From: JBOGIG01 sp050742455 | GTDB taxonomy: Bacteria; Actinomycetota; Acidimicrobiia; Acidimicrobiales; JBOGIG01 | Length of the DNA stretch: 15,531 nucleotides | Assembly: GCA_050742455.1 (NCBI GenBank) | Contig: JBOGIG010000062.1 | Span: forward strand, 1-15,531 | Direction: 5' to 3' | Shown: piece by piece, positions 1-6,271 of the stretch | How positions within the stretch are numbered: the first letter of the stretch is position 1 | How the letters are laid out: every line of letters starts with the position of its first letter | The notes under the pieces: generated by a model | What the model was told of the DNA's origin: nothing | Databases searched by the model: none | What the model saw: the letters and a program-made list of their open reading frames with translations, nothing else | Made by a program: the position numbers and the translations under genes

Positions 1-531
1 AGGGGAATAAGCGCGGCCACGGTCATGGGACAGCTTCGCTCGACGGTGAGGGCCTACGCCCGCCTCGACTTGTCACCAGCCCAAACCATCAAGCTCCTCG
101 ACCGAGTGGTGCGCGACATTGGCGAAGATGAGATCGTGACCTGCGTGTTCGGCATCTACGACCCGGCCCAACGATCCCTCACCTACGCCAACGCCGGACA
201 CCCACCCCCCCTGCTGGTAGGGGCCGATGGCCGGGTAACACGTCTTAGCGGCCCCACCGGCCCGCCATTGGGATCGGGAGCGCCTTCGACGTCGGAGGAC
301 AACATCGAGCTTCCCGATGCTTCGATGCTGGCCCTATATACCGATGGGTTGGTGGAGCGGCGAGGTCAGGATATCGACGATGGGATCGATATGCTGGCCC
401 GGGCCCTGGCCCTGGTGCCTGGGTCTTTCATCGAACTACCTGAGAACATAGTCACCACCCTGCGTCCTCCCGGCCAGGATGATGATGACATAGCCCTGCT
501 CTTGGTACGTCCCATCCCATCAGACCCCTGA
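1..531 (+). CDS. SpoIIE/PP2C-type serine phosphatase, C-terminal part (5' end outside window)
   Basis: Only the end of the gene is present: the frame is open from base 1, so the ATG at base 25 is internal. The visible part is the C-terminal two-thirds of a SpoIIE (PPM/PP2C-like) phosphatase domain. It shows the helix after the GHG loop (GISAATVMGQLRS), the AGHPPPLLV strand-turn, YTDGLVERRG carrying a metal-binding Asp, and the terminal DDDDIALLLVR with the last metal-site Asp. In this family the enzyme dephosphorylates a STAS-domain anti-anti-sigma factor in partner-switching signalling. Any sensor domain (PAS, GAF, response regulator) would lie upstream, outside the window. The gene ends 9 bases before the convergent lon stop, and no terminator hairpin is visible in that gap. 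The family call is firm; the partner is unknown, though the STAS protein at 5750 is a candidate. Confidence 0.9.
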   Translation, partial: RGISAATVMGQLRSTVRAYARLDLSPAQTIKLLDRVVRDIGEDEIVTCVFGIYDPAQRSLTYANAGHPPPLLVGADGRVTRLSGPTGPPLGSGAPSTSEDNIELPDASMLALYTDGLVERRGQDIDDGIDMLARALALVPGSFIELPENIVTTLRPPGQDDDDIALLLVRPIPSDP

Positions 532-540
532 GCCGATGGG

Positions 541-2904
541 TTATGCCGCCGCAGTGGATTGGCTGTCGTCCCCCCTGGCCTCAAACGCCGCGCCCCTGGT
601 CTCGAACGCGGCGCCGAGCACGTCGGTGATGGATCGGGCCAGGTGCACGGTGAGCTGGTTGCGCACGGCTTGGGGCACGTCCTCGAGATCCGCTCCGTTT
701 CGCTCGGGCAGAACGATATCGGTGAATCCGGCCCGGTGGGCCGCCAGCAGTTTCTGCTTTACGCCACCAATGGGCAGCACTTGCCCCCGCAGCGTCACCT
801 CGCCGGTCATGGCCACGTTGGACCGGACCGGCCGGTTGGTGAGCAGGGAGACCAGTGCAGTCACGATGGTGACCCCGGCCGAGGGACCGTCTTTGGGCAC
901 GGATCCCGCCGGCACGTGAATGTGGAAGCTGCGATCGGCGAAGGCTTCCTCGGGGATTCCCAGATCACCATGGTGGGAGCGCACGTAACTGACGGCGATG
1001 GACGCCGACTCCTTCATTACCTCGCCCAATTGACCGGTGAGCACCAGGCCGGCACCGCCCGGGACTGAGGTGGCCTCCACGAACAGGACCTCTCCCCCGG
1101 CACCGGTCACGGCCAGACCGGTGGCCACACCGGGTAGGGCGGTCCGATCGGCCGCCTCAAAGAAGAACCGAGGTCGGCCCAGATAGGCCTTCAGGTCGGC
1201 TGCCCCAACCGGCACCGGGGGTGATATTTCGCCGGCCGAAAGACTGGTGGCAATCTTGCGCAACACCCGTCCCAGTTCCCGCTCCAGATTGCGGACCCCA
1301 GCCTCCCGGGTGTGCTCGTTTACCATCACGCGCAGGGCTTCATCGGTCAGATCGACCTCGCTCGGCTCCAGTCCGGCCCGTTCAAGCTGGCGCGGGAGCA
1401 GGTGTTCCCTGGCAATTAGCACCTTCTCATCTTCCGTGTAGCCGTCCAGGCGCAAGGTCTCCATTCGGTCGAGCAGGGGCCCTGGCACGGTCTCGACCAC
1501 ATTGGCCGTGGCCAGGAAGACCACGTCGCTCAGATCCAGGTCGACGTCGAGGTAATGGTCCCGAAACGTATGGTTCTGGGCCGGATCGAGGACCTCCAAG
1601 AGGGCCGAGGACGGATCACCCCTCCAGTCGTTGCCCAACTTGTCGACCTCGTCCAGCATGACAACGGGGTTCATGGCGCCGGCCTCTTTGATGGCCCGCA
1701 CCACACGACCGGGCATGGCGCCCACGTAGGTCCTTCTGTGACCCCGGATCTCGGCCTCGTCGCGCACTCCTCCGAGGGCGACGCGGACAAACGGTCGACC
1801 CATGGCACGCGCCACCGACTCACCCAGGGATGTCTTTCCGACGCCGGGGGGACCGACCAAGGTGAGGATGGCCCCTCCACCTCTACCTTGCGGGGAGTTC
1901 AGATTTCTCTCGGCCCGGCGCCGCCGCACGGCCAGATGCTCAACTATCCGGTCCTTCACATCCTCGAGGCCGGTATGGTCGGCATCAAGGATTTGCCGGG
2001 CTGTTGCGATATCCACGATGTCGGGTACCGTCTTGCCCCAGGGCAGTTCAACGATGGTGTCCAACCACGCTCGGATCCAACCGTGCTCGACGCTTTGCTC
2101 GGAAGTACGCTCCAGTCGGTCGACCTCCCTCAGGATGGCTTCTCGCACTTTGACCGGGACGCCCTCGGCCTCGGCCTTGTCCCGGTAGACCCCGATGGCA
2201 TCGTCGGCGCCCCCACCTTCGCCCAATTCCTTCTTGATGGCGTCGAGCTGTTGGCGCAGGAGAAAGTCTCGCTGGGTCCGCTCTAACCCCTCGGTCACAT
2301 CCTTGCGGATCCGATCCTTGAGGCTCAGGGCAGCCAACGTCTCCTTGGCCCATCCGAGTACCTTCTCCAACCGGGCCCGGACCTCAATGGTCTCCAGAAC
2401 CTCGATCTTGTGTTCGATGGACAGGTCAGGCGAATATCCCGCCAGGTCGGCAACCCGGCCCGGATCGGTCACGGACCGGAATGTCGCAGCCAGCCCAGCG
2501 GCACCCCGGCTATCCAAGATGTTCTCCACCACGGCCTTGTATTCTCCGGCCAGGGCGACGCAATGTTCATCCACCGGCTCTTCGTCCACCAGATCGACCT
2601 GGAGCCAAAGTGCCCGACCCGTTCCGGGAACCCCGGCGCCCAGAGTGACCCGGTGAAGGCCCCGCACCACAACAGCCCGCAGGCCGTTGCCCAACTCGCC
2701 CGCTTCTTCCACTTTGGCCACCGTGCCGACCCGGGCATATCGTCCCTCGATCCGCGGCACCACCAGCACCTGTTGATCGGCGGCCGCCTCCACTGCCGCC
2801 ACCGCCTCGTCGGTTTCCAGGGCAATGGTCACCACCATCGAAGGCAGCACCACACCGGTAGACAGTGGTAGCACCGGCAAAGTCGGTTGGAGCAAATCAG
2901 ACAT
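541..2904 (-). CDS. lon: ATP-dependent protease Lon (LonA type)
   Basis: Encodes 787 residues, normal for bacterial LonA, a cytosolic hexameric AAA+ serine protease that degrades misfolded and selected regulatory proteins. Domains in order: N-terminal LON substrate-binding domain (about 8-200), coiled linker (about 200-300), AAA+ module, and C-terminal protease domain (about 590-775). The Walker A motif GPPGVGKTS lies at 351-359 (Lys357) and Walker B VVMLDEVDK includes Asp418/Glu419. The protease dyad is Ser675 in KDGPSAGVT and Lys718 in GGVKQKLL. Their 43-residue spacing equals that of E. coli Ser679/Lys722. The ATG is preceded by a good Shine-Dalgarno (AGGGAG about 5 bases upstream). It diverges from the epoxide hydrolase gene and converges with the phosphatase gene at its 3' end. 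A Ser/Ala-rich tail after the protease domain is lineage-specific. All catalytic residues are present. Confidence 0.98.
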   Translation of the reverse strand: MSDLLQPTLPVLPLSTGVVLPSMVVTIALETDEAVAAVEAAADQQVLVVPRIEGRYARVGTVAKVEEAGELGNGLRAVVVRGLHRVTLGAGVPGTGRALWLQVDLVDEEPVDEHCVALAGEYKAVVENILDSRGAAGLAATFRSVTDPGRVADLAGYSPDLSIEHKIEVLETIEVRARLEKVLGWAKETLAALSLKDRIRKDVTEGLERTQRDFLLRQQLDAIKKELGEGGGADDAIGVYRDKAEAEGVPVKVREAILREVDRLERTSEQSVEHGWIRAWLDTIVELPWGKTVPDIVDIATARQILDADHTGLEDVKDRIVEHLAVRRRRAERNLNSPQGRGGGAILTLVGPPGVGKTSLGESVARAMGRPFVRVALGGVRDEAEIRGHRRTYVGAMPGRVVRAIKEAGAMNPVVMLDEVDKLGNDWRGDPSSALLEVLDPAQNHTFRDHYLDVDLDLSDVVFLATANVVETVPGPLLDRMETLRLDGYTEDEKVLIAREHLLPRQLERAGLEPSEVDLTDEALRVMVNEHTREAGVRNLERELGRVLRKIATSLSAGEISPPVPVGAADLKAYLGRPRFFFEAADRTALPGVATGLAVTGAGGEVLFVEATSVPGGAGLVLTGQLGEVMKESASIAVSYVRSHHGDLGIPEEAFADRSFHIHVPAGSVPKDGPSAGVTIVTALVSLLTNRPVRSNVAMTGEVTLRGQVLPIGGVKQKLLAAHRAGFTDIVLPERNGADLEDVPQAVRNQLTVHLARSITDVLGAAFETRGAAFEARGDDSQSTAAA

Positions 2905-2966
2905 GGCACTCCCTGGGATCTAGTGTTCGTGTGAGTATTCACGTGACCGTGCCAAGTGGAACTAAC

Positions 2967-2978
2967 TTGAGCCCTCAA
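2967..2978. promoter_or_regulatory. inverted repeat TTGAG-CC-CTCAA in the lon / epoxide hydrolase divergent region
   Basis: A perfect 5-base inverted repeat with a 2-base spacer lies 63 bases upstream of the lon start. The CTTGAG/CTCAA half-sites resemble those of the HspR operator HAIR (CTTGAGT-N7-ACTCAAG), known at actinobacterial lon, clpB and dnaK genes. The spacer here is 2 rather than 7 bases, so this is not a canonical HAIR. A second palindrome, TCACGTGA, lies at 2939-2946. Either could be an operator for lon or for the divergent gene; no factor can be assigned from sequence. Confidence 0.25.
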
Positions 2979-3034
2979 CTATTCCCGCCGACGCCGGTCC
3001 CATCCGGACCGGGTCCTCATGGAAGGGACTTCTG

Positions 3035-3409
3035 ATGCCTGAACCCCTCGACCTGGTCCTTCGCTTCTGCAAAGCCTGGCCTCGGCTCGATCTTGATGAG
3101 CTGGTGGCCTATTTCTCACCAGACTCCGTGTACCACAACATCCCCCTGGATCCGGTCACCGGGCCCGAGGCCATCCGGGCGACGATCGCCGGGTTCACCT
3201 CCGGCCTGCGCAGCGTCGAGTTCGAAGTGCTGCACTATGCCGTCGCCGACAATGTGGTGCTGACCGAGCGAGTCGACCGCTTCATTTCGGATGATCGCGT
3301 CATCGCGCTCCCGGTCATGGGGGTATTCGAGATCCATGACGAACTGATCTCGGCCTGGCGGGACTACTTCGATCTGAATCAATTCATGAGCCAGATGGCC
3401 TCGGATTGA
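3035..3409 (+). CDS. limonene-1,2-epoxide hydrolase family protein
   Basis: A 124-residue single-domain alpha+beta (cystatin-like, NTF2/SnoaL fold) protein. The full active-site set of the Rhodococcus limonene-1,2-epoxide hydrolase is visible with matching spacing. Tyr33 and Asn35 are in SVYHN, Arg79 and Asp81 in TERVD, and Asp110 in WRDYFDL, corresponding to Tyr53, Asn55, Arg99, Asp101 and Asp132 of the reference enzyme. These position a water for one-step hydrolysis of an epoxide to a diol in the cytosol. Compared with that enzyme it lacks about 20 N-terminal residues, like the mycobacterial EphG type. The substrate is unknown; a lipid, sterol or terpene epoxide is possible. A GAAGGGA ribosome-binding sequence lies about 8 bases before the ATG. 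The gene stands alone, with a hairpin 40 bases after the stop. A SnoaL-like protein without this activity is unlikely given the intact site. Confidence 0.88.
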   Translation: MPEPLDLVLRFCKAWPRLDLDELVAYFSPDSVYHNIPLDPVTGPEAIRATIAGFTSGLRSVEFEVLHYAVADNVVLTERVDRFISDDRVIALPVMGVFEIHDELISAWRDYFDLNQFMSQMASD

Positions 3410-3447
3410 TCAACGAGCCTGTGTCGGGTGACCTCGGGCGCCAAGCG

Positions 3448-3469
3448 ACGAAAGCGTCGATGCTTTCGT
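3448..3469. terminator. 8-bp hairpin after the epoxide hydrolase gene
   Basis: ACGAAAGC and GCTTTCGT pair perfectly around a 6-base loop, 39 bases past the stop at 3409 and just before the tRNA-Pro fragment. There is no real T run on either side, so a classical intrinsic terminator is uncertain. Its place between two convergent genes suits a bidirectional terminator. Confidence 0.45.
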
Positions 3470-3472
3470 TAG

Positions 3473-3526
3473 TGGTCGGGGCCGCGGAGATTTGAACTCC
3501 TGACCTATTGACATCTTGACCCCAGT
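3473..3526 (-). pseudogene. tRNA-Pro 3'-half fragment (probable att-site copy)
   Basis: Read on the minus strand, this runs from an anticodon-loop-like ACTGGGG through the GGAG-TTCAAAT-CTCC T-arm to a CCCCGACCA end. It matches the 3' half of the intact tRNA-Pro at 5461-5506, with an extra block of about 8 bases in the variable region, a 1-base insertion in the acceptor part and a few substitutions. There is no D-arm or 5' acceptor strand, so it cannot be a working tRNA. Orientation is the same as the intact gene, and it lies downstream of that gene's 3' end. This is how the displaced 3' copy looks when an element integrates into the 3' half of a tRNA gene. A decayed tRNA paralogue is the alternative. 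Confidence 0.7.
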
Positions 3527-3541
3527 GCGGGACGGCCCGGA

Positions 3542-4831
3542 TCAGGGCCCGGGCGACACGATCGGGCAGGCGGTGAGCGGGGAGGCCGGGGCATACAAGT
3601 GGCCCGTCTTCGCGTAGGCGATTGCGGGGGTGACCACCGTGGCTGCCACGTTGAGGGACTGGAAGGCGGCGCGGACAGCGAGGGCGGCAGGGCCGGGCAG
3701 TGTCATGGTCACCGCTGCCAAGCCGGTGTAAGGCTCAGCGGACGCCCGAACCAGTGCGGGAATGCTGGAAATTCCGTATTTCGCCACAGCGGTCTCCAGG
3801 GAGTAGATGGGGATGGCGTGTGCTCCAAGCGTGGCGAGCACCCGAACGTCCTGCACCAGGGTGGAGAGGTTGGCATAGGGGCCGTCACCAGCGATGCCAA
3901 GGCTTACCTGGCCATTGCGACCAAAGTCTTGGCGCATCGACTCGAAGTAGGACGCCGCTAGCCCGGGGCCGGGATCGACCCCAAAGATGCTGGAGATAGT
4001 TGAGCGGTACACCTGAAGGTACGACGTGCTCCAGGTTCGCGGAGGGAAGGAGTCGACGCCGAGCGCGCCCTGGAGCGCGATGGCCCCGTCATTAACCTCG
4101 TCCACAGCCAGGAACAGGGGCGTGACCGAGACATCGAGGCCGTGGGTGCGGCCCCAGGAGATCGCCCTGGTGTAGACGGCGGTGGAGGAGCACTGCCGGG
4201 CGGGGTCGATGTTCTCTCTCGCCAGGGCGACCAGCCCGACGGGGTTGGAGACGGCCGCATTTAGGGCGCCCACCTCCTGGATGGGGGGTTCCGAGTCGAC
4301 GACCACCTCATCGATGCCAAGGCGCTTGGCGTGGTCCCATGCCTCGAATGCCCTGATGGCGGCGAATTCCTCCGCCGCGTTGGCCGCCCCCGCCCAGTAG
4401 CCGTCCTGGTAGGGGACCAGGAGCCAGGCTTTGACCGGGACCCCGTACCTTTGGGCAGAGCGGATGAGGTCCAGACCGTCGGTGGCGCGGTGCTCGCCGG
4501 CCGGAACCGGTCCGAAGTCCCGTTTGTAATTGAGTGAGAGGTACAACGGGACCCGATGCGCAGCCAAAGTCCTCCACAGCTTGGGGGTGTAGATGGACAG
4601 GTCCCGGGGCGCCCAGTAGTGGGTCGGAGCATCTACGTCCTTGCCGTTCACCATCCGCGTTTCGCCCGCCCAGAACCCGATCGCCGAGCACCTCTCCTGG
4701 CTGCACGAAGCCCCATGATGGCCCGCGGCTGGACTCACCTGGCCGGCCACCATCGTGGAGGGAACGCCCGCACCCAGCATCGTCGGTACCGCTGCCATCG
4801 CCAGACCGATCCAACCGATCACCTTGAGCAT
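3542..4831 (-). CDS. secreted protein of unknown function, possibly TIM-barrel-like
   Basis: I do not recognise a named family. The 429-residue product starts with a Sec-type signal: Lys3, then a hydrophobic stretch to about residue 22, with cleavage plausible around 25-36. The mature part shows alternating hydrophobic strands and helices suggestive of a beta/alpha barrel, such as PLYLSLNYK (95-103), VKAWLLVPYQDGYW (133-146), IDEVVVDSEPP (173-183), LDVSVTPLFLAVDE and QVSLGIAGDGPY. The conserved-looking acidic pair Asp179/Glu181 at a strand end resembles the position of catalytic carboxylates in glycoside hydrolase barrels; that is inference. Cys43 and Cys48 are close enough to form a small disulfide loop, and another Cys lies near the C terminus. 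The start is well supported by GGGGAGGAG about 6 bases upstream of the ATG. It lies alone between the tRNA-Pro fragment and a broken PIN gene, so it may be cargo of an integrated element. Confidence 0.8.
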   Translation of the reverse strand: MLKVIGWIGLAMAAVPTMLGAGVPSTMVAGQVSPAAGHHGASCSQERCSAIGFWAGETRMVNGKDVDAPTHYWAPRDLSIYTPKLWRTLAAHRVPLYLSLNYKRDFGPVPAGEHRATDGLDLIRSAQRYGVPVKAWLLVPYQDGYWAGAANAAEEFAAIRAFEAWDHAKRLGIDEVVVDSEPPIQEVGALNAAVSNPVGLVALARENIDPARQCSSTAVYTRAISWGRTHGLDVSVTPLFLAVDEVNDGAIALQGALGVDSFPPRTWSTSYLQVYRSTISSIFGVDPGPGLAASYFESMRQDFGRNGQVSLGIAGDGPYANLSTLVQDVRVLATLGAHAIPIYSLETAVAKYGISSIPALVRASAEPYTGLAAVTMTLPGPAALAVRAAFQSLNVAATVVTPAIAYAKTGHLYAPASPLTACPIVSPGP

Positions 4832-5036
4832 GGATTCTCCTCCCCGGTTCGGCCGCCGAGCGCGCGCCTACGGCCGTTACCAGTGATTCAGATTCGCCGC
4901 CCTTGCGGCATTTCCTGCCCAGGTTTCGCATGCCTGGAAGCGACTCTCGGTCCGGAAGATCTAGTTGGAGCCCACGGGCGGAAGGAAGTGGCACCTCCTG
5001 GGGACCCCCGGCCAAGCGCCGCAAGCCGCCGGCAGC
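4832..5036. other. intergenic region between the secreted-protein gene and the PIN pseudogene
   Basis: These 205 bases separate two divergent genes. I find no antitoxin gene, although a VapB-type antitoxin would be expected upstream of a VapC-like toxin. A short hairpin (GCCGC-CCTT-GCGGC) lies at 4896-4909. The strong ribosome-binding site of the minus-strand gene is at its left edge. The PIN frame extends upstream to an in-frame TAG at 4962-4964, but that extension does not look like PIN sequence. Confidence 0.5.
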
Positions 5037-5416
5037 GTGAGGGTCCTCGACGCCGGCGCCCTTATCGCTCTTGACCGAGGCGACCGCGACGCCTGGGCCC
5101 TTCTGGTCGAGGCCCACCAGGAGGGGGAGCGCCCGGTCATACCCGCTCCGGTCATTGCTCAGGCCTGGAGAGGCGGGGGGCGTCAGGCCCGGCTGGCCTC
5201 AGTCCTCGCGGGTGCCGACGTGGTGGCGGCGGACGGCCCCCTTCCCGCCGCGCTGGTGAGCTGTTGGCTGAGTCTCGCACGGCCGACGTTCTGGACGCCT
5301 TGGTCGCCCTGGTCGCCGGAGACCGCCCGGGCTGCGAGGTCCTGACTTCAGACCCTGGTGACATCCATCTTCTACTCCAGGTCTTGAACGTCGAGCGTCG
5401 CATCCGGCTCGTGTGA
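5037..5416 (+). pseudogene. VapC-like PIN-domain toxin, frameshifted
   Basis: PIN-domain ribonucleases are toxins of type II toxin-antitoxin modules. The first part, from a GTG at 5037, reads VRVLDAGALIALDRGDRDAW and carries on through VIAQAWRGGGRQARLAS to ADGPLP, with first active-site Asp at position 5. The continuation RRAGELLAESRTADVLDALV and then EVLTSDPGDIHLLLQVL, which holds the other conserved acids, sits in a different frame from 5246 to the TGA at 5414-5416. One base appears to be missing near 5241-5246, in a C-rich run. Rejoined, it would be about 126 residues, the normal VapC length, and all expected acidic positions are present. It is either a recent pseudogene or a sequencing error. 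No antitoxin partner was found upstream. The family call is firm; the inactivation depends on sequence accuracy. Confidence 0.78.
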
Positions 5417-5460
5417 TCGTACCGCCAGGCCCGGATCGCTCCCTTGGACCTGCACCTTGG

Positions 5461-5538
5461 TGGTCGGGCTGGGGAGATTTGAACTCCCGACCTCTTGACC
5501 CCCAGTCAAGCGCGCTAACCAAGCTGCGCCACAGCCCG
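5461..5538 (-). tRNA. tRNA-Pro (anticodon GGG), CCA encoded
   Basis: Minus-strand cloverleaf: acceptor CGGGCTG pairs with CAGCCCG. The D-arm is GCGC/GCGC around a 10-base AGCTTGGTTA loop. The anticodon arm CTTGA-CTGGGGG-TCAAG gives anticodon GGG, reading CCC and CCU. A 5-base variable loop (AGGTC), T-arm GGGAG-TTCAAAT-CTCCC and discriminator A precede a genomic CCA at 5463-5461. All stems are fully paired, so it should be functional. Its 3' half is repeated in degraded form at 3473-3526, which suggests use as an integration site. Confidence 0.97.
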
Positions 5539-5714
5539 TAGTCCGAAGTCGAACCGGGGCCTCAACCTAGTCCGTGCCGGGGACCGGACGCCAGGTAGAG
5601 GCCTTTTGCCTGTATGTAATAGCTTCCACACTTTGCCTCCAGGGAATGGCTCCACACCGGCCGTTGCTGCCAGGTACCCGTGCCACGAGATGCCCACGCC
5701 ACCAAGTATTGACA

Positions 5715-5740
5715 GTTTGGGTCGACTTCTCGGTGGGTAG
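5715..5740 (+). promoter_or_regulatory. possible SigF/SigB-type promoter for the STAS gene
   Basis: GTTT at 5715-5718 and GGGTAG at 5735-5740 are separated by 16 bases. This fits the group 3 general-stress sigma pattern (GTTT-N15-17-GGGTAT in mycobacterial SigF promoters). The -10 ends 9 bases before the ATG, so the transcript would be nearly leaderless, and no convincing Shine-Dalgarno is present. A TTGACA at 5709-5714 has no -10 at a normal distance. Anti-anti-sigma genes are commonly controlled by their own stress sigma factor, which supports the reading. Confidence 0.5.
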
Positions 5741-5749
5741 TCACGGTCC

Positions 5750-6271
5750 ATGACCGCCCCTCTGAGTGGCCCGGCTCCCCAAGTGCCACATAGGACCGAC
5801 GACTTGTCCGGCGCCGGTCAGGATTACCTGGAGTGGAACCAGAGCTTTGACGAGCTATCCGGTCAATTTCACGGACTCCTGGCCGCCCAGCGCTCCAGGT
5901 CAGGATTATTGGACAGGGAATCCGCCCGGCAACAACAGATCCGCCCAGAACTGCTGAGCATCGAAATACGGGACAAGGGCATCATGGTGGAACTCCGGGT
6001 GATCGGGGAGATCGATGTCTCCACGACCGGCTACCTACGCAGCGTATTGGATCGCCAGGTCGACCTCCCGGACAACCCCCTCGTCGTGCTGGACCTGGCC
6101 GGGGTGACCTTCATCGACTCCTCCGGGCTGAATGACATCGTGTCCGCATCGCGACGGATGCGGGCCGTAGGATCCGACCTGGTCCTTCAGCACCCCCGAC
6201 CCGCGGTGACCCAGGTCTTGGCCACCACCGGGATCGATCGCATCCTTACTATGGCCGAAGATCCCGAATAG
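5750..6271 (+). CDS. STAS-domain anti-anti-sigma factor with N-terminal extension
   Basis: A 173-residue protein whose C-terminal 105 or so residues form a STAS domain of the SpoIIAA/RsbV type. Strand VELRVIGEID (79-88) leads to VVLDLAGVTFIDSSGLNDIV, with the DSSG motif at 123-126 carrying the usual phosphorylated Ser (124 or 125). The unphosphorylated form binds an anti-sigma kinase and so releases a sigma factor; SpoIIE-type phosphatases reactivate it. The first 65 or so residues are absent from minimal family members, are polar and Gln/Arg/Ser-rich, and match no domain I know. The ATG has no clear ribosome-binding site but sits just after a SigF-like -10. The 3' end overlaps the convergent HAD gene by 23 bases. 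The kinase partner is not in the window. Confidence 0.9.
   Translation: MTAPLSGPAPQVPHRTDDLSGAGQDYLEWNQSFDELSGQFHGLLAAQRSRSGLLDRESARQQQIRPELLSIEIRDKGIMVELRVIGEIDVSTTGYLRSVLDRQVDLPDNPLVVLDLAGVTFIDSSGLNDIVSASRRMRAVGSDLVLQHPRPAVTQVLATTGIDRILTMAEDPE

Noticed and set aside
1555..2286. Long plus-strand frame inside lon
   Set aside because: It is the antisense shadow of a fully conserved Lon coding sequence and has no recognisable domain.
2967..2978. Canonical HspR-binding HAIR element upstream of lon
   Set aside because: The half-sites are similar but the spacer is 2 bases instead of 7, so it is reported only as an inverted repeat.
4965..5036. Upstream extension of the PIN gene from a TTG, possibly an antitoxin tail fused to the toxin
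   Set aside because: The 24 extra residues show no ribbon-helix-helix or AbrB features, and the PIN domain starts naturally at the GTG at 5037.
4308..5117. Long open frame on the minus strand covering the start of the secreted-protein gene and the PIN pseudogene
   Set aside because: It runs antisense to the PIN sequence and out of frame with the secreted-protein gene, has Gly/Arg-rich low-complexity composition and matches no family; it is a by-product of high GC.
5709..5740. TTGACA at 5709-5714 as a -35 box of a housekeeping promoter for the STAS gene
   Set aside because: No TAnnnT sequence lies 16-19 bases downstream. The nearest -10-like sequence, GGGTAG, is 20 bases away and fits the GTTT at 5715 better.
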